A DNA stretch of 64,000 nucleotides, taken from Lysinibacillus agricola. Its GTDB lineage: Bacteria > Bacillota > Bacilli > Bacillales_A > Planococcaceae. Below, piece after piece: positions 17,778 to 26,217 of this stretch. Below the pieces are notes generated by a model. That model was not told the origin of the DNA. It ran no database searches and saw only the letters and a program-made list of their open reading frames with translations. The stretch spans positions 4,653,501-4,717,500 of the forward strand of contig NZ_CP067341.1 of the NCBI RefSeq assembly GCF_016638705.1, read 5' to 3'. Position 1 is the stretch's first letter, and the number at the start of each line of letters is the position of its first letter. The position numbers were made by a program, and so were the translations under genes.

Positions 17778-18332
17778 TTATTCAACATGTAAAGCAATAG
17801 TTGAAACAATTGCTTCTGCTGCATACTCCCATTTACCATCAATAAAACTACCCAATTTTTGCCCAAGCTCTTGGATCATTTCGAGCGTAATCGGAATATC
17901 ATTTTTTTGTGCTAATGTAGCAATAAATGGAGCAGATAAACTTGTCCAACCTCCTCGGTCAATTTTAATCTCCACTTGCTTTACTTCTCCATTTTCTATA
18001 TCAATACGGTAGTATAACTGATCATCCGGACGCCAGCTTAAGTGATGGGAGATTTGTCCATTTACAACTGTTAGATCATTCTTTTTCGAAATAGAAGCTG
18101 GTTTTACATTAAATTCATGACCTAGTACATTTAATTTTTTGATTTCAGGACCGACTAATGCCGCCTGAACAGCTAGATCCATACTACTTTGTAATGGGAT
18201 AGATGTCTCCGTCTCAACTACTGGATCCACCATATCGTTGCTTGCAGCAGAAACGGCTGAAGGATATGCGCTAGTTACAGCGAATGTTGTTGCTAATAAT
18301 GCTGTTGAAGTAACTTTTATAATTTTTCTCAT
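17778..18332 (-). CDS. Secreted protein of unknown function
   Basis: About 184 aa from ATG 18332, preceded by GGAAG five bases upstream; longer readings to 18353 contain that site. The N-terminus is a clear signal peptide (KIIKVTSTALLATTFAVTSA, then YPSAVSAAS). The mature part is acidic at first, with LNVLGHEFNVKPASISKKND, and has a beta-rich centre (DDQLYYRIDIENGEVKQVEI). I recognise no domain, lipobox or anchor. It stands alone downstream of desR. Confidence 0.75.
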   Translation of the reverse strand: MRKIIKVTSTALLATTFAVTSAYPSAVSAASNDMVDPVVETETSIPLQSSMDLAVQAALVGPEIKKLNVLGHEFNVKPASISKKNDLTVVNGQISHHLSWRPDDQLYYRIDIENGEVKQVEIKIDRGGWTSLSAPFIATLAQKNDIPITLEMIQELGQKLGSFIDGKWEYAAEAIVSTIALHVE

Positions 18333-18517
18333 AATTACTTCCATCCTTCCCATTAAAATGTTTAAAGTTTACTAAATCTTATCATTAATAGTCAAAATAT
18401 ACAATATCCTAATATCTTTTTAAAATGACAAAAGGCACTGAATTTAAATTATCCAATGCCTTAAGTCTATTTTTAACCCATACCCTTTCTTAGGTATAAG
18501 GGTATTAATGCTTTTCT

Positions 18518-19129
18518 TTATTTATTCCACCCTTTTTCTTTAAAGCGTGCAATAGCTTCAATACGATTCCCTACATTTAATTTTTCTAAAATAGTTGAGA
18601 TATAGTTGCGGACAGTTCCTGCCGATAAAAATAATTCTGCAGCAATTTCTTTTGTCGTCTTCCCCTCTGCAACAAGTGTCAGTACTTGGCTCTCACGGTC
18701 TGTTAATGGATTTTCACTATCATCCTCATAGACAAAGTCAACGAGTTCAGGCGCATAAATTCTTTTGCCATCCATAATTGTGCGAATGGCACTGACCAAT
18801 TCTTCGATCGGACTATCCTTTAGTAGATAGCCACGAACACTAGCCTTTCTTGCACGTTCAAAATAACCTGGCCTTGCAAATGTCGTTAATATAATCACTT
18901 TACAATCCGAACCTAAGCAATGCAGTTCCTCGGCAGTATCCAGTCCAGTTTTCACCGGCATTTCAATATCCATAATACAAATATCAGGCTGATGCTCTTC
19001 TACAAGCGCCAATGCTTCCTCACCATTTTTTGCTAAGCCGACGACCTCCATATCATCTTCCATACTAAGTAAAGAACGAAGTGCGCCTAATAGCATCCCC
19101 TGATCTTCAGCAATTACAATTCGTATCAT
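18518..19129 (-). CDS. desR: Response regulator DesR-like (NarL family)
   Basis: 203 aa. The receiver domain (1-120) has the acidic pair ED at 8-9, the phosphorylation site Asp54 (ICIMDIEMPVKTG) and Lys near 105 (LLKDSPIEEL). A LuxR-type helix-turn-helix follows (LTDRESQVLTLVAEGKTTKEIAAELFLS, in part). It lies 16 bp after the DesK-like kinase with AGAGGA before the ATG. In B. subtilis, phosphorylated DesR activates the des desaturase gene in the cold. The neighbouring des gene supports the assignment. Confidence 0.9.
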   Translation of the reverse strand: MIRIVIAEDQGMLLGALRSLLSMEDDMEVVGLAKNGEEALALVEEHQPDICIMDIEMPVKTGLDTAEELHCLGSDCKVIILTTFARPGYFERARKASVRGYLLKDSPIEELVSAIRTIMDGKRIYAPELVDFVYEDDSENPLTDRESQVLTLVAEGKTTKEIAAELFLSAGTVRNYISTILEKLNVGNRIEAIARFKEKGWNK

Positions 19130-19145
19130 GTCACAATCCTCTTTT

Positions 19146-20294
19146 CTATATGTTCTTCAGATTTTCTTTGACCTTCTGATGCGTAATCGCCACTGGAATC
19201 GACACTGTTAATGTAGTGCCCTCTTCACTTTCGATTTTAAAGGAACCGTTTATAAACTCTAAGCGTTCACGCATTCCCTTTAATCCATTACCAGTTTTCC
19301 ATGCTTGCTTTTTCGTGATTCCTTGTCCATTATCACGGACTATTAAATATACTTCCTTAAAATTTTGATGGAAGGCAATTTCGCATTTTGTAGCGCCACT
19401 ATGCTTAACGACATTATTAACCGCCTCTTTTAAGCACATGGATAATACATTTTCTACAAGTGGTGGTACTTGCAATGAATCTTTATCACCATGAAATACG
19501 AATTCCATTTCGGCTGCCTTTAATATTTGAGAAATACGCATAAGCTCGTCTTCAAACCTAGCTGTTCGCATACCTGATACTAATTCACGTACCTCTTTTA
19601 ATGCGATGCTCGCTGTTTGACGAATATCCTTAATCTCCGTTAGAGCCTGCTGTGGATCTCGTTCAATTAATCTTGAAGCTAAGTCACTTTTTAGTCCTAT
19701 CATTGATAACTTTTGACCGAGAGTATCATGTAAGTCACGAGCAATACGTTGTCGTTCCTCAAAAATAATTAACTCAGCTATTCGTTCATTAGCAGTCTCA
19801 AGCTGCCCCTCTAAATTTTCACGTTTATTTTTTGAATAAATCGTTAGTGGCATAAGTACAACTGCTAGAATCGTTAAAACAACGAACGGTAGTTGTGATA
19901 AAAATAAGTGTAGCTCAACAAAGAAGCCAACACCTGTCGAAATAACCGTGAAGCCAATATGTAGCCCGTACATAATATAGAAGCCAACAGGTTTACGAAT
20001 ATTCCCAATGAAGAAAGCTGTGAAAATTGATAAATACACATAGCCATACAATATGGTCATGACGATATTAATGACCATTTCAAAGCTAATCCACATATAA
20101 ACAAGACCGCTTTTCGAATTCATGGAAAACCGATAGAAGATAAAATATAGCATTAAAAATGTAATACCAATTGATATTTCTATATAGGATGATTTTCTAA
20201 AAATGAAGAAAAACGGTAGGAAACAGAAAATAATCCATAAATATATACTGAGCATTGGACTATTCGGAATAATACTGTGCCATTTCCTCATCAT
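19146..20294 (-). CDS. desK: Thermosensor histidine kinase DesK-like
   Basis: 382 aa, close to the 370 of B. subtilis DesK. About five membrane segments fill residues 15-150, followed by a short coiled coil (160-185). The HisKA_3 site is ARDLHDTLGQKLSMIGLK with His189, and the ATPase domain has EAVNNVVKHSGAT, VRDNGQG and GNGLKGMRERL. It is predicted to sense membrane thickness or fluidity and to control DesR phosphorylation. It is adjacent to desR, while des lies upstream, separated by des's own terminator and a family B element. Confidence 0.9.
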   Translation of the reverse strand: MMRKWHSIIPNSPMLSIYLWIIFCFLPFFFIFRKSSYIEISIGITFLMLYFIFYRFSMNSKSGLVYMWISFEMVINIVMTILYGYVYLSIFTAFFIGNIRKPVGFYIMYGLHIGFTVISTGVGFFVELHLFLSQLPFVVLTILAVVLMPLTIYSKNKRENLEGQLETANERIAELIIFEERQRIARDLHDTLGQKLSMIGLKSDLASRLIERDPQQALTEIKDIRQTASIALKEVRELVSGMRTARFEDELMRISQILKAAEMEFVFHGDKDSLQVPPLVENVLSMCLKEAVNNVVKHSGATKCEIAFHQNFKEVYLIVRDNGQGITKKQAWKTGNGLKGMRERLEFINGSFKIESEEGTTLTVSIPVAITHQKVKENLKNI

Positions 20295-20402
20295 AATCTC
20301 ACGCTCTTTCCTACTTTTCCCTTATTATAACAAGAAAATTAATTTTGTGCCTGAACATGGTTTTTAATGCACTATCCATATAATTACATCCCTGTAGTAA
20401 TT

Positions 20403-20557
20403 GGCTCATTTTCATAACATGGGGTTGATTTCCGTTCCTACTGGGCGCTTTCCTGGGGCATCCGATGAGCCCCAAGGAGTCGCCCAGCCCCCACTCCAAT
20501 CAACTTATATACAAGCTACGTCTTAAAAATGTCATCCACAACTTTTGGTGATGAGCC
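20403..20557. repeat. Family B fold-back element, copy B3 (short form)
   Basis: The outer inverted pair is GGCTCATTTTCAT (20403) and TTTTGGTGATGAGCC (to 20557). The inner pair is GTTGATTTCCGTTCCTACTG and CGCCCAGCCCCCACTCC/AATCAAC. It has no 36-bp unit and no inner hairpin module, so it shows the minimal element. It lies between des and desK. Confidence 0.8.
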
Positions 20558-20604
20558 TTTTATAACACGATAAACTAATATTTCCCTGGCCAACACACCT
20601 GACA

Positions 20605-20644
20605 GTAAAATATATAAAACAGCCACCCCTTAATGAGATGGCTG
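20605..20644 (-). terminator. Terminator of des
   Basis: On the minus strand, CAGCCATCTC pairs with GGGGTGGCTG around ATTAA, followed by TTTTATATATTTT. It is 12 bp beyond the des stop, so des is probably transcribed alone. Confidence 0.85.
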
Positions 20645-20655
20645 AAAAAATTCTA

Positions 20656-21687
20656 CTAAGCAGCGAAACTGCCTCTTGCTTTTCGTTTGATTATTTCACT
20701 AACTTCTTTAAAAGTTACAAACTTACCTTGTTCTTCATCATATAACTTGTAGCGTAACGATTCTAAACTTTTACGTAATGTAATTGTTGTCGCCGTGTGT
20801 AATGGCGGTGTTTCATTATGCACTTTTTCAAGGTTATAGTTTGGTACGCGAGGGGCTAAATGATGTACATGGTGAAAGCCAATATTACCTGTAGCCCATT
20901 GTAATAGCTTTGGTAATTTATAATACGAGCTACCTTCAACAGCAGCCTTTACATAATCCCATTCTGAGTCATGTTCAAAATAAGAATCCTCGTACGTATG
21001 TTGAATATAGAATAACCAAATACCAAGAGAACCAGCAATAAATAATGTTACACCCTGTACTAATAAAAATGCTTGCCAACCCATAAAGTAAATTAAAGCT
21101 ACACAAATTCCCACAATAACGACATTTGTTAAATATGTGTTAAAGCGTTCCTTCTGTTTAGCGTCCTTACGATTAAAACGGTTTAACACTAATACCATAT
21201 ATAATGGGCCTAAGCCGAACATTACTAACGGATTACGGTAAAAACGATACCATAAACGTTGTCCTTTAGATGCTTCTAAATACTCTTCCACTGTCATCAT
21301 ATCAATATCACCAATACCACGCTTGTCTAAGTTCGAGCTAGTTGCGTGGTGAATTGTATGCTCACGCTTCCATTTTTCATACGGGAATGATGTGAACACC
21401 CCAGTTACAAAACCAACCCAGTCGTTTGCTTTTTTACTTTTGAAAAATGAACCGTGTGTACAGTCATGGAAAATAATAAATGTTCGTACGACAAAGCCAG
21501 CAGAAATTACACTTAATCCAGCTGTTAACCATGGTGAAACATCCACTAACATATAGCCAGCTACCCATAAAGCGATTAAAGGTACAATCGTATTCACCAT
21601 TTGAAAAATACTTTTAACTGTATCAGATTTCGCAAATGGTGCTACATCCTGGCGCAGTTTTTTTGTTTTTTCTCGATCTGTTGCCAT
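20656..21687 (-). CDS. des: Membrane fatty acid desaturase (Delta5-type, Des)
   Basis: 343 aa. The three histidine boxes of membrane di-iron desaturases are visible: HDCTHG (about residue 74), HTIHH (about 110) and HHVHH (about 275). Hydrophobic segments lie between them. It introduces a double bond into acyl chains of membrane lipids and raises fluidity in the cold. The downstream desK/desR genes and an upstream palindrome at a position suited to DesR support the role. The exact bond position is inferred from B. subtilis Des. Confidence 0.94.
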   Translation of the reverse strand: MATDREKTKKLRQDVAPFAKSDTVKSIFQMVNTIVPLIALWVAGYMLVDVSPWLTAGLSVISAGFVVRTFIIFHDCTHGSFFKSKKANDWVGFVTGVFTSFPYEKWKREHTIHHATSSNLDKRGIGDIDMMTVEEYLEASKGQRLWYRFYRNPLVMFGLGPLYMVLVLNRFNRKDAKQKERFNTYLTNVVIVGICVALIYFMGWQAFLLVQGVTLFIAGSLGIWLFYIQHTYEDSYFEHDSEWDYVKAAVEGSSYYKLPKLLQWATGNIGFHHVHHLAPRVPNYNLEKVHNETPPLHTATTITLRKSLESLRYKLYDEEQGKFVTFKEVSEIIKRKARGSFAA

Positions 21688-21737
21688 TGTTTTTACTCCC
21701 TCGTTTCCTTTTCCTTATGACCTCATCATAAAACAAG

Positions 21738-21798
21738 AGTATAATCTGTAACAGAAGCAAACATCATAAAAAGGATATGACATTTGTCATATCCTTTT
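21738..21798 (-). promoter_or_regulatory. des promoter with 30-bp palindrome (probable DesR operator)
   Basis: On the minus strand a TATACT -10 (21743-21738) lies about 50 bp before the des ATG and lacks a good -35. Immediately upstream is a perfect 30-bp palindrome (21769-21798; arms AAAAGGATATGACA and its inverse, centre TT). Its centre lies about 53 bp before the expected start of transcription. This is the place for an activator such as DesR. It could also fold as a terminator, but no gene points to it. Confidence 0.6.
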
Positions 21799-21848
21799 AT
21801 CTTTTCGTCAAAAGAATAAACATTAAATAATTTGTATCAATAAACAAA

Positions 21849-21975
21849 GGTTGATGTTCACTCCGAGTTGGCGCTTTCCGCGGGCTCGGCTTCAATCTCC
21901 TCGTCACTGCGTTCCTGCGGGGCTTTCAGCGCAAGCTAATCCCGCAGGAGTCGCCACTCTCCGTGAAAAATCAAC
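21849..21975. repeat. Fold-back element B4 (diverged variant)
   Basis: It starts GGTTGATGTTCACTCCGAG/TTGGCGCTTTCC and ends GCAGGAGTCGCCACTC/ATCAAC, the same plan as family B with a different interior (CGGGCTCGGCTTCAATCTCC). It lies upstream of the des promoter. The rest of 21688-22192 holds nothing else recognised. Confidence 0.6.
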
Positions 21976-22192
21976 AACTCCTCATCATTAGCATAAGTAG
22001 ACAAGCTAATCCAAAAGAATATAACTATTTATTAAAATATCATAAAAATCCACTATGGAGGAAAACAATACTTTTCGACGTTCCTCACAAAATACTGAAT
22101 GTCGAGGTCTCACGATTAAATTACTATACTGCTTTATGCAAATAAAATAGAGTTTGTCTTCAGCCTGAAGGATTTGACATGCCATACCCTTT

Positions 22193-22702
22193 CTATGCTT
22201 TTGGTCCAGTTAACTGTAGTTGATAAAATACAAGATCTAGCCACTGTCCAAATTTATAGCCTGCGTTTTTAATTGTACCCGCATATTCAAAGCCTAGTTT
22301 TTCATGTACTTTAATACTTCCGATGTTTTCACCATCAATGCCTGCTACTAGTGTTTTCACACCTTGCTCTTCCGCAATTCGAATAAGCTCATGCATTAAC
22401 TGTGTAGCTATTCCCTTTTGATAATGATCCTTATGCACATACACAGAGTGCTCCATTGTGTACCTATAACCAGGATATGGACGGAACTGACTATATGTTG
22501 CAAAGCCGGCTACAGTGCCATTTTCGTCGAAAACCAGCAGTGGATTACCAGTTGCTTGTTGCTCCTTGTACCATTGCCTTTTTTCTTCCAACGACTGTGT
22601 TTCATATCGATAAACGGCCTTGCTCGTTAAAATAATGTCATTATAGATGTCTAAAACCTCGGGTAAATCTCTCTCTTCCATTAATCGAATCATCATGCTC
22701 AC
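22193..22702 (-). CDS. GNAT N-acetyltransferase, phosphinothricin acetyltransferase-like
   Basis: 169 aa, with a GTG at 22702 or an ATG at 22696 as start. Family features are IRLMEERDLPEVLDIYNDII, FRPYPGYRYTMEHSVYVHKD (typical of the PAT/bar-like group) and the acetyl-CoA loop YQKGIATQLM, followed by NIGSIKVHEKLGFEYAGT. It acetylates a small amino-containing substrate that cannot be told from sequence; homologues act on phosphinothricin, methionine sulfone/sulfoximine or similar. It is monocistronic. Confidence 0.88.
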   Translation of the reverse strand: MSMMIRLMEERDLPEVLDIYNDIILTSKAVYRYETQSLEEKRQWYKEQQATGNPLLVFDENGTVAGFATYSQFRPYPGYRYTMEHSVYVHKDHYQKGIATQLMHELIRIAEEQGVKTLVAGIDGENIGSIKVHEKLGFEYAGTIKNAGYKFGQWLDLVFYQLQLTGPKA

Positions 22703-22785
22703 GTCCCAACCATAATAGGGTTTATCACTAAAACTAAACTATCACATTTGATTCATTACATAATGTTATACCACTTTTTTCAACA

Positions 22786-25700
22786 TTACACATTAAAATA
22801 TCGAGCATCTGGATGTGCAAAGACAATTGCTGAAACAGAAGCTTCTGGCTCCATCATAAAGCCTTCCGTTAAATGAACACCAATGTCCTCTGGTTTTAAT
22901 AAACCGAACAATTTCTCTTGATCCTCTAAGTTTGGACATGCAGGATAGCCGAATGAGAAGCGCTGTCCTTGATATTTTGCCGCGAAACGATCACGCATTG
23001 TAAAATCTGTCGCATCTGGGAAGCCCCACTGGTCACGAATCTCTTGGTGCATACGCTCCGCAAAGCCTTCTGCAAGTTCAAGGGCTGTAGATTGTAATGC
23101 ATGACTTTCAAGGAATTTCCCTTCCTCTTTTAGCTGACGAGCCTTTGCCATAACCCCTTGTCCTGCCGTTACCACCATTAAGGCAATATAGTCCATTTCA
23201 TCGCTTTCAACTGTTTTTAGGAAATCTGCAAGACATAAAAACGGTTCAACTTGCTGACGCGGGAAGGTAAATCGTTCAATTTCTGTTTTGCTATCTGCTG
23301 GATCATAAACAACTACATCATCCCCATCTGCTTGTGCAGGGAAAAACTGATACATACCTGATGGTTTCAATAGGTCCCTTTGTAAATAATCGTCAACTAA
23401 ATCTTTTAACTCCGTTGCTCTTGCATCGCCAGCATCAAGTAATTGCTGTACTTGACCCTTTAAACCTAGGTGATGTCCAAGTAATGTCCGCATATTAACA
23501 TATGGATATAAATGCGAAACAGCATATTCTCTCTTTACATGGCGGCGCACATCTGCTGGTAGAAAGACAGACGCTTCCTTTATTGTGCGTACAGGCTTTA
23601 TAGTTACTTCTTTTATAGGGCGAGCCGCTCTTTTTTCGTCTGCCTCTAAGCGTTTTTCACGCGATTCCTTAATTTCAGCTAAGAAATCTGCACGTGTATC
23701 TGTCCCCATTAACCTATTTGCCTGCTCTAATCCTTGCATCGCATCCTTTGAATAAATGACAGGTCCATTATATTCGCCGGCAATTTTTGTTTCAGTAAAG
23801 CGACGGGATAATGCCGCTCCCCCTACTAAAATAGGTACGTCAATACCTGCTTCCTTGAAATCTTGAGCTGTAATAACCATTTGCTGCGCTGATTTTACAA
23901 GTAAGCCTGAAAGCCCGATGAAATCTGGCTTTTCCTTGCGAATCGCTTCTATTAACTGGGCAGGTGTTACTTTGATGCCAAGATCAATCACCCTATAGCC
24001 ATTATTACTTAAAATAATATCAACAAGGTTTTTCCCAATATCATGCACATCGCCTTTTACAGTTGCAAGTACCATCTTCCCCTTGCCAGCACTCTCTTCA
24101 TCTTTCTCCATAAATTGCTCTAAATGTGCCACCGCTGCCTTCATAACCCCTGCTGATTGTAATACTTCTGCTACGATCAGCTGATTATCGTTAAATAAGC
24201 GGCCAACCTCTGCCATTCCATCCATTAATGGTCCATTAATAATAGCAAGCGGTGTTTCGAAAATTTCACGAGCAGCCTCTAAATCTTCAATAAGCCCTTC
24301 TTTTGTACCCTCTAAAATATAGTAAGCTAAGCGACCTTCTACTGTTTTCGGAATATCTGCCTCTGTTTTTTCCTTCTTTTTATCACGATAGAAATCCGTG
24401 AAGACAGCTAATGTTTCATCATTTGTATGAAAGAGTAAATCATTTGCTAGCTTAATCTCTGCCTCTGGAATCGATGCATAACGTTCTAACTTCTCCGTAT
24501 TCACAATTGCATAATCTAAACCAGCCTGTGTACAATGATATAAATACACGGCATTCAATACTTCACGACCTACGGGTGGTAATCCGAATGAAATATTACT
24601 TACACCAAGCACCGTTAATGTACGAGGCATTTTTTCTTTAATCAGGCGAATTCCTTCCACCGTTTCGAGTGCCGAGCCAATATACTGTTCATCTCCCGTA
24701 CCTACTGGGAACATTAGTGGATCAAAGATAATATCTTCAGGAGCAATACCCCACTTTTCTGTTAACAATTTATAGGAACGCTCAGCAATCTCTAGCTTGC
24801 GATGTCGGTCAACCGCCATACCTTGCTCATCAATCGTACCCACAACTAAAGAGGCACCATATTTTTTCACTAGCGGTAAAACTGCGTCAAAACGCTCTTC
24901 GCCATCCTCTAAGTTAATCGAATTAATGATGGTTTTCCCTTGAGAAAACTTAAGTGCTTCCTCAATTACTTTTTCATCTGTTGAGTCAATTACAAGAGGT
25001 ACTTTTACTTTTTTTACAACCTCCTGCATAAAGCCACGTATATCGGCTAGTTCATCACGGTCAGGATTTGCTAAACAAATATCGATAACATGTGCTCCAT
25101 TTTTCACCTGAGCACGCGCGATTTCTGCTGCTTCCTCAAACTTCCCATCAATAATTAAATTTTTAAATTTACGAGAGCCGATTACATTTGTCCGTTCTCC
25201 AATAAATAATGGACGCATAGAGTCGTCATACACCAATGGCTCGATACCTGATACTACATGACCATGTGTTGCATCTGGTAATTGTCGAGGCTTTTCGTCC
25301 TTTAGCACCTCTCGAATAGCAGCAATATGCGCTGGCGTTGTACCACAGCAGCCTCCGACAATATTCAGCCAGCCCTTTTCAGCAAAGCCTTTTAGCTTCC
25401 GTGACAATGATTCAGGCGACTCATGATAGCAGCCCTCCTCGTCAGGTAAGCCTGCATTCGGATAACAGCTAATATAGCCTGTTGAAAGCTCTGCTAGTGA
25501 ACGAATATGATCAGTCATAAACTCTGGCCCAGTCGCACAGTTTAGGCCAACTGACAATGGCTTAATATGCTCGATGGAAATGTAAAAAGCATCAATTGTT
25601 TGACCAGCAAGTGTCGTACCCATAGGTTCAATTGTTCCTGATATCATCACAGGTAGCTCTTTTCCAGTTGTTTCAAAAGCACGAGATACACCCAGTGTAC

Positions 25701-26217
25701 CTGCCTTAACATTCAACATATCCTGACTCGTTTCCAACAACAGAACATCGGCTCCAGCTTCGATTAGTGCCTTCGCCTGAACATAAAAGTTTTCCTCTAA
25801 CTCTTCAAATGTAATACCACCTGTAACTGACAAAGTTTTTGTAGTTGGTCCCATAGCCCCCGCTACAAAACGAGGCCAATCGGACGTTGAAAACTCATCC
25901 ACTACTTTGCGTGCAATTTCTACAGCGCGTTTATTAATCTCTTCTGCTTTCGTACCAAGATCATATTCATTTAATACAAGTGGAGTACTTCCAAATGTAT
26001 TTGTACAAATAATATCTGCTCCAGCCTCTAAATATTTTCCATGAATTTTTTCAAGCACATCTGGTCTAGTTAGCACAAGATTTTCATTACAGCCATCATA
26101 TTCCTCGCCGCCAAAATCCTCTGCTGATAAATTTTCATTTTGTAGCATTGTACCCATTGCGCCATCAAGAATTAAAATTCGTTTTTCTAATTGTTCTTCA
26201 ATCAAGTGCTTAGCCAT
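22786..26217 (-). CDS. metH: Cobalamin-dependent methionine synthase MetH
   Basis: 1143 aa with four modules in order. Homocysteine methyltransferase (1-330) has the zinc site GGCCGTTPAHIAA. The methyltetrahydrofolate-binding pterin domain (about 345-610) has IGERTNVIGSRKFK. The B12 cap and binding region (about 640-860) has the DVHDIGKN cobalt-ligand motif. The AdoMet reactivation domain (about 890-1143) has RFSFGYPACPNLEDQ. It transfers a methyl group from methyl-THF to homocysteine. It overlaps the upstream yitJ stop by 8 bp, so both are under the S-box. B12 uptake genes lie elsewhere in the window (41602-43448). Confidence 0.97.
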   Translation of the reverse strand: MAKHLIEEQLEKRILILDGAMGTMLQNENLSAEDFGGEEYDGCNENLVLTRPDVLEKIHGKYLEAGADIICTNTFGSTPLVLNEYDLGTKAEEINKRAVEIARKVVDEFSTSDWPRFVAGAMGPTTKTLSVTGGITFEELEENFYVQAKALIEAGADVLLLETSQDMLNVKAGTLGVSRAFETTGKELPVMISGTIEPMGTTLAGQTIDAFYISIEHIKPLSVGLNCATGPEFMTDHIRSLAELSTGYISCYPNAGLPDEEGCYHESPESLSRKLKGFAEKGWLNIVGGCCGTTPAHIAAIREVLKDEKPRQLPDATHGHVVSGIEPLVYDDSMRPLFIGERTNVIGSRKFKNLIIDGKFEEAAEIARAQVKNGAHVIDICLANPDRDELADIRGFMQEVVKKVKVPLVIDSTDEKVIEEALKFSQGKTIINSINLEDGEERFDAVLPLVKKYGASLVVGTIDEQGMAVDRHRKLEIAERSYKLLTEKWGIAPEDIIFDPLMFPVGTGDEQYIGSALETVEGIRLIKEKMPRTLTVLGVSNISFGLPPVGREVLNAVYLYHCTQAGLDYAIVNTEKLERYASIPEAEIKLANDLLFHTNDETLAVFTDFYRDKKKEKTEADIPKTVEGRLAYYILEGTKEGLIEDLEAAREIFETPLAIINGPLMDGMAEVGRLFNDNQLIVAEVLQSAGVMKAAVAHLEQFMEKDEESAGKGKMVLATVKGDVHDIGKNLVDIILSNNGYRVIDLGIKVTPAQLIEAIRKEKPDFIGLSGLLVKSAQQMVITAQDFKEAGIDVPILVGGAALSRRFTETKIAGEYNGPVIYSKDAMQGLEQANRLMGTDTRADFLAEIKESREKRLEADEKRAARPIKEVTIKPVRTIKEASVFLPADVRRHVKREYAVSHLYPYVNMRTLLGHHLGLKGQVQQLLDAGDARATELKDLVDDYLQRDLLKPSGMYQFFPAQADGDDVVVYDPADSKTEIERFTFPRQQVEPFLCLADFLKTVESDEMDYIALMVVTAGQGVMAKARQLKEEGKFLESHALQSTALELAEGFAERMHQEIRDQWGFPDATDFTMRDRFAAKYQGQRFSFGYPACPNLEDQEKLFGLLKPEDIGVHLTEGFMMEPEASVSAIVFAHPDARYFNV

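Noticed and set aside
20311..20499. 62-aa ORF between des and desK
   Set aside because: Contained in repeat B3 (product includes the repeat-derived APSRNGNQPHVM string seen in other B copies).
21769..21798. Palindrome before des as an intrinsic terminator
   Set aside because: It has A/T flanks but no gene ends near it on either strand within reach, and its place relative to the des -10 fits an operator better.
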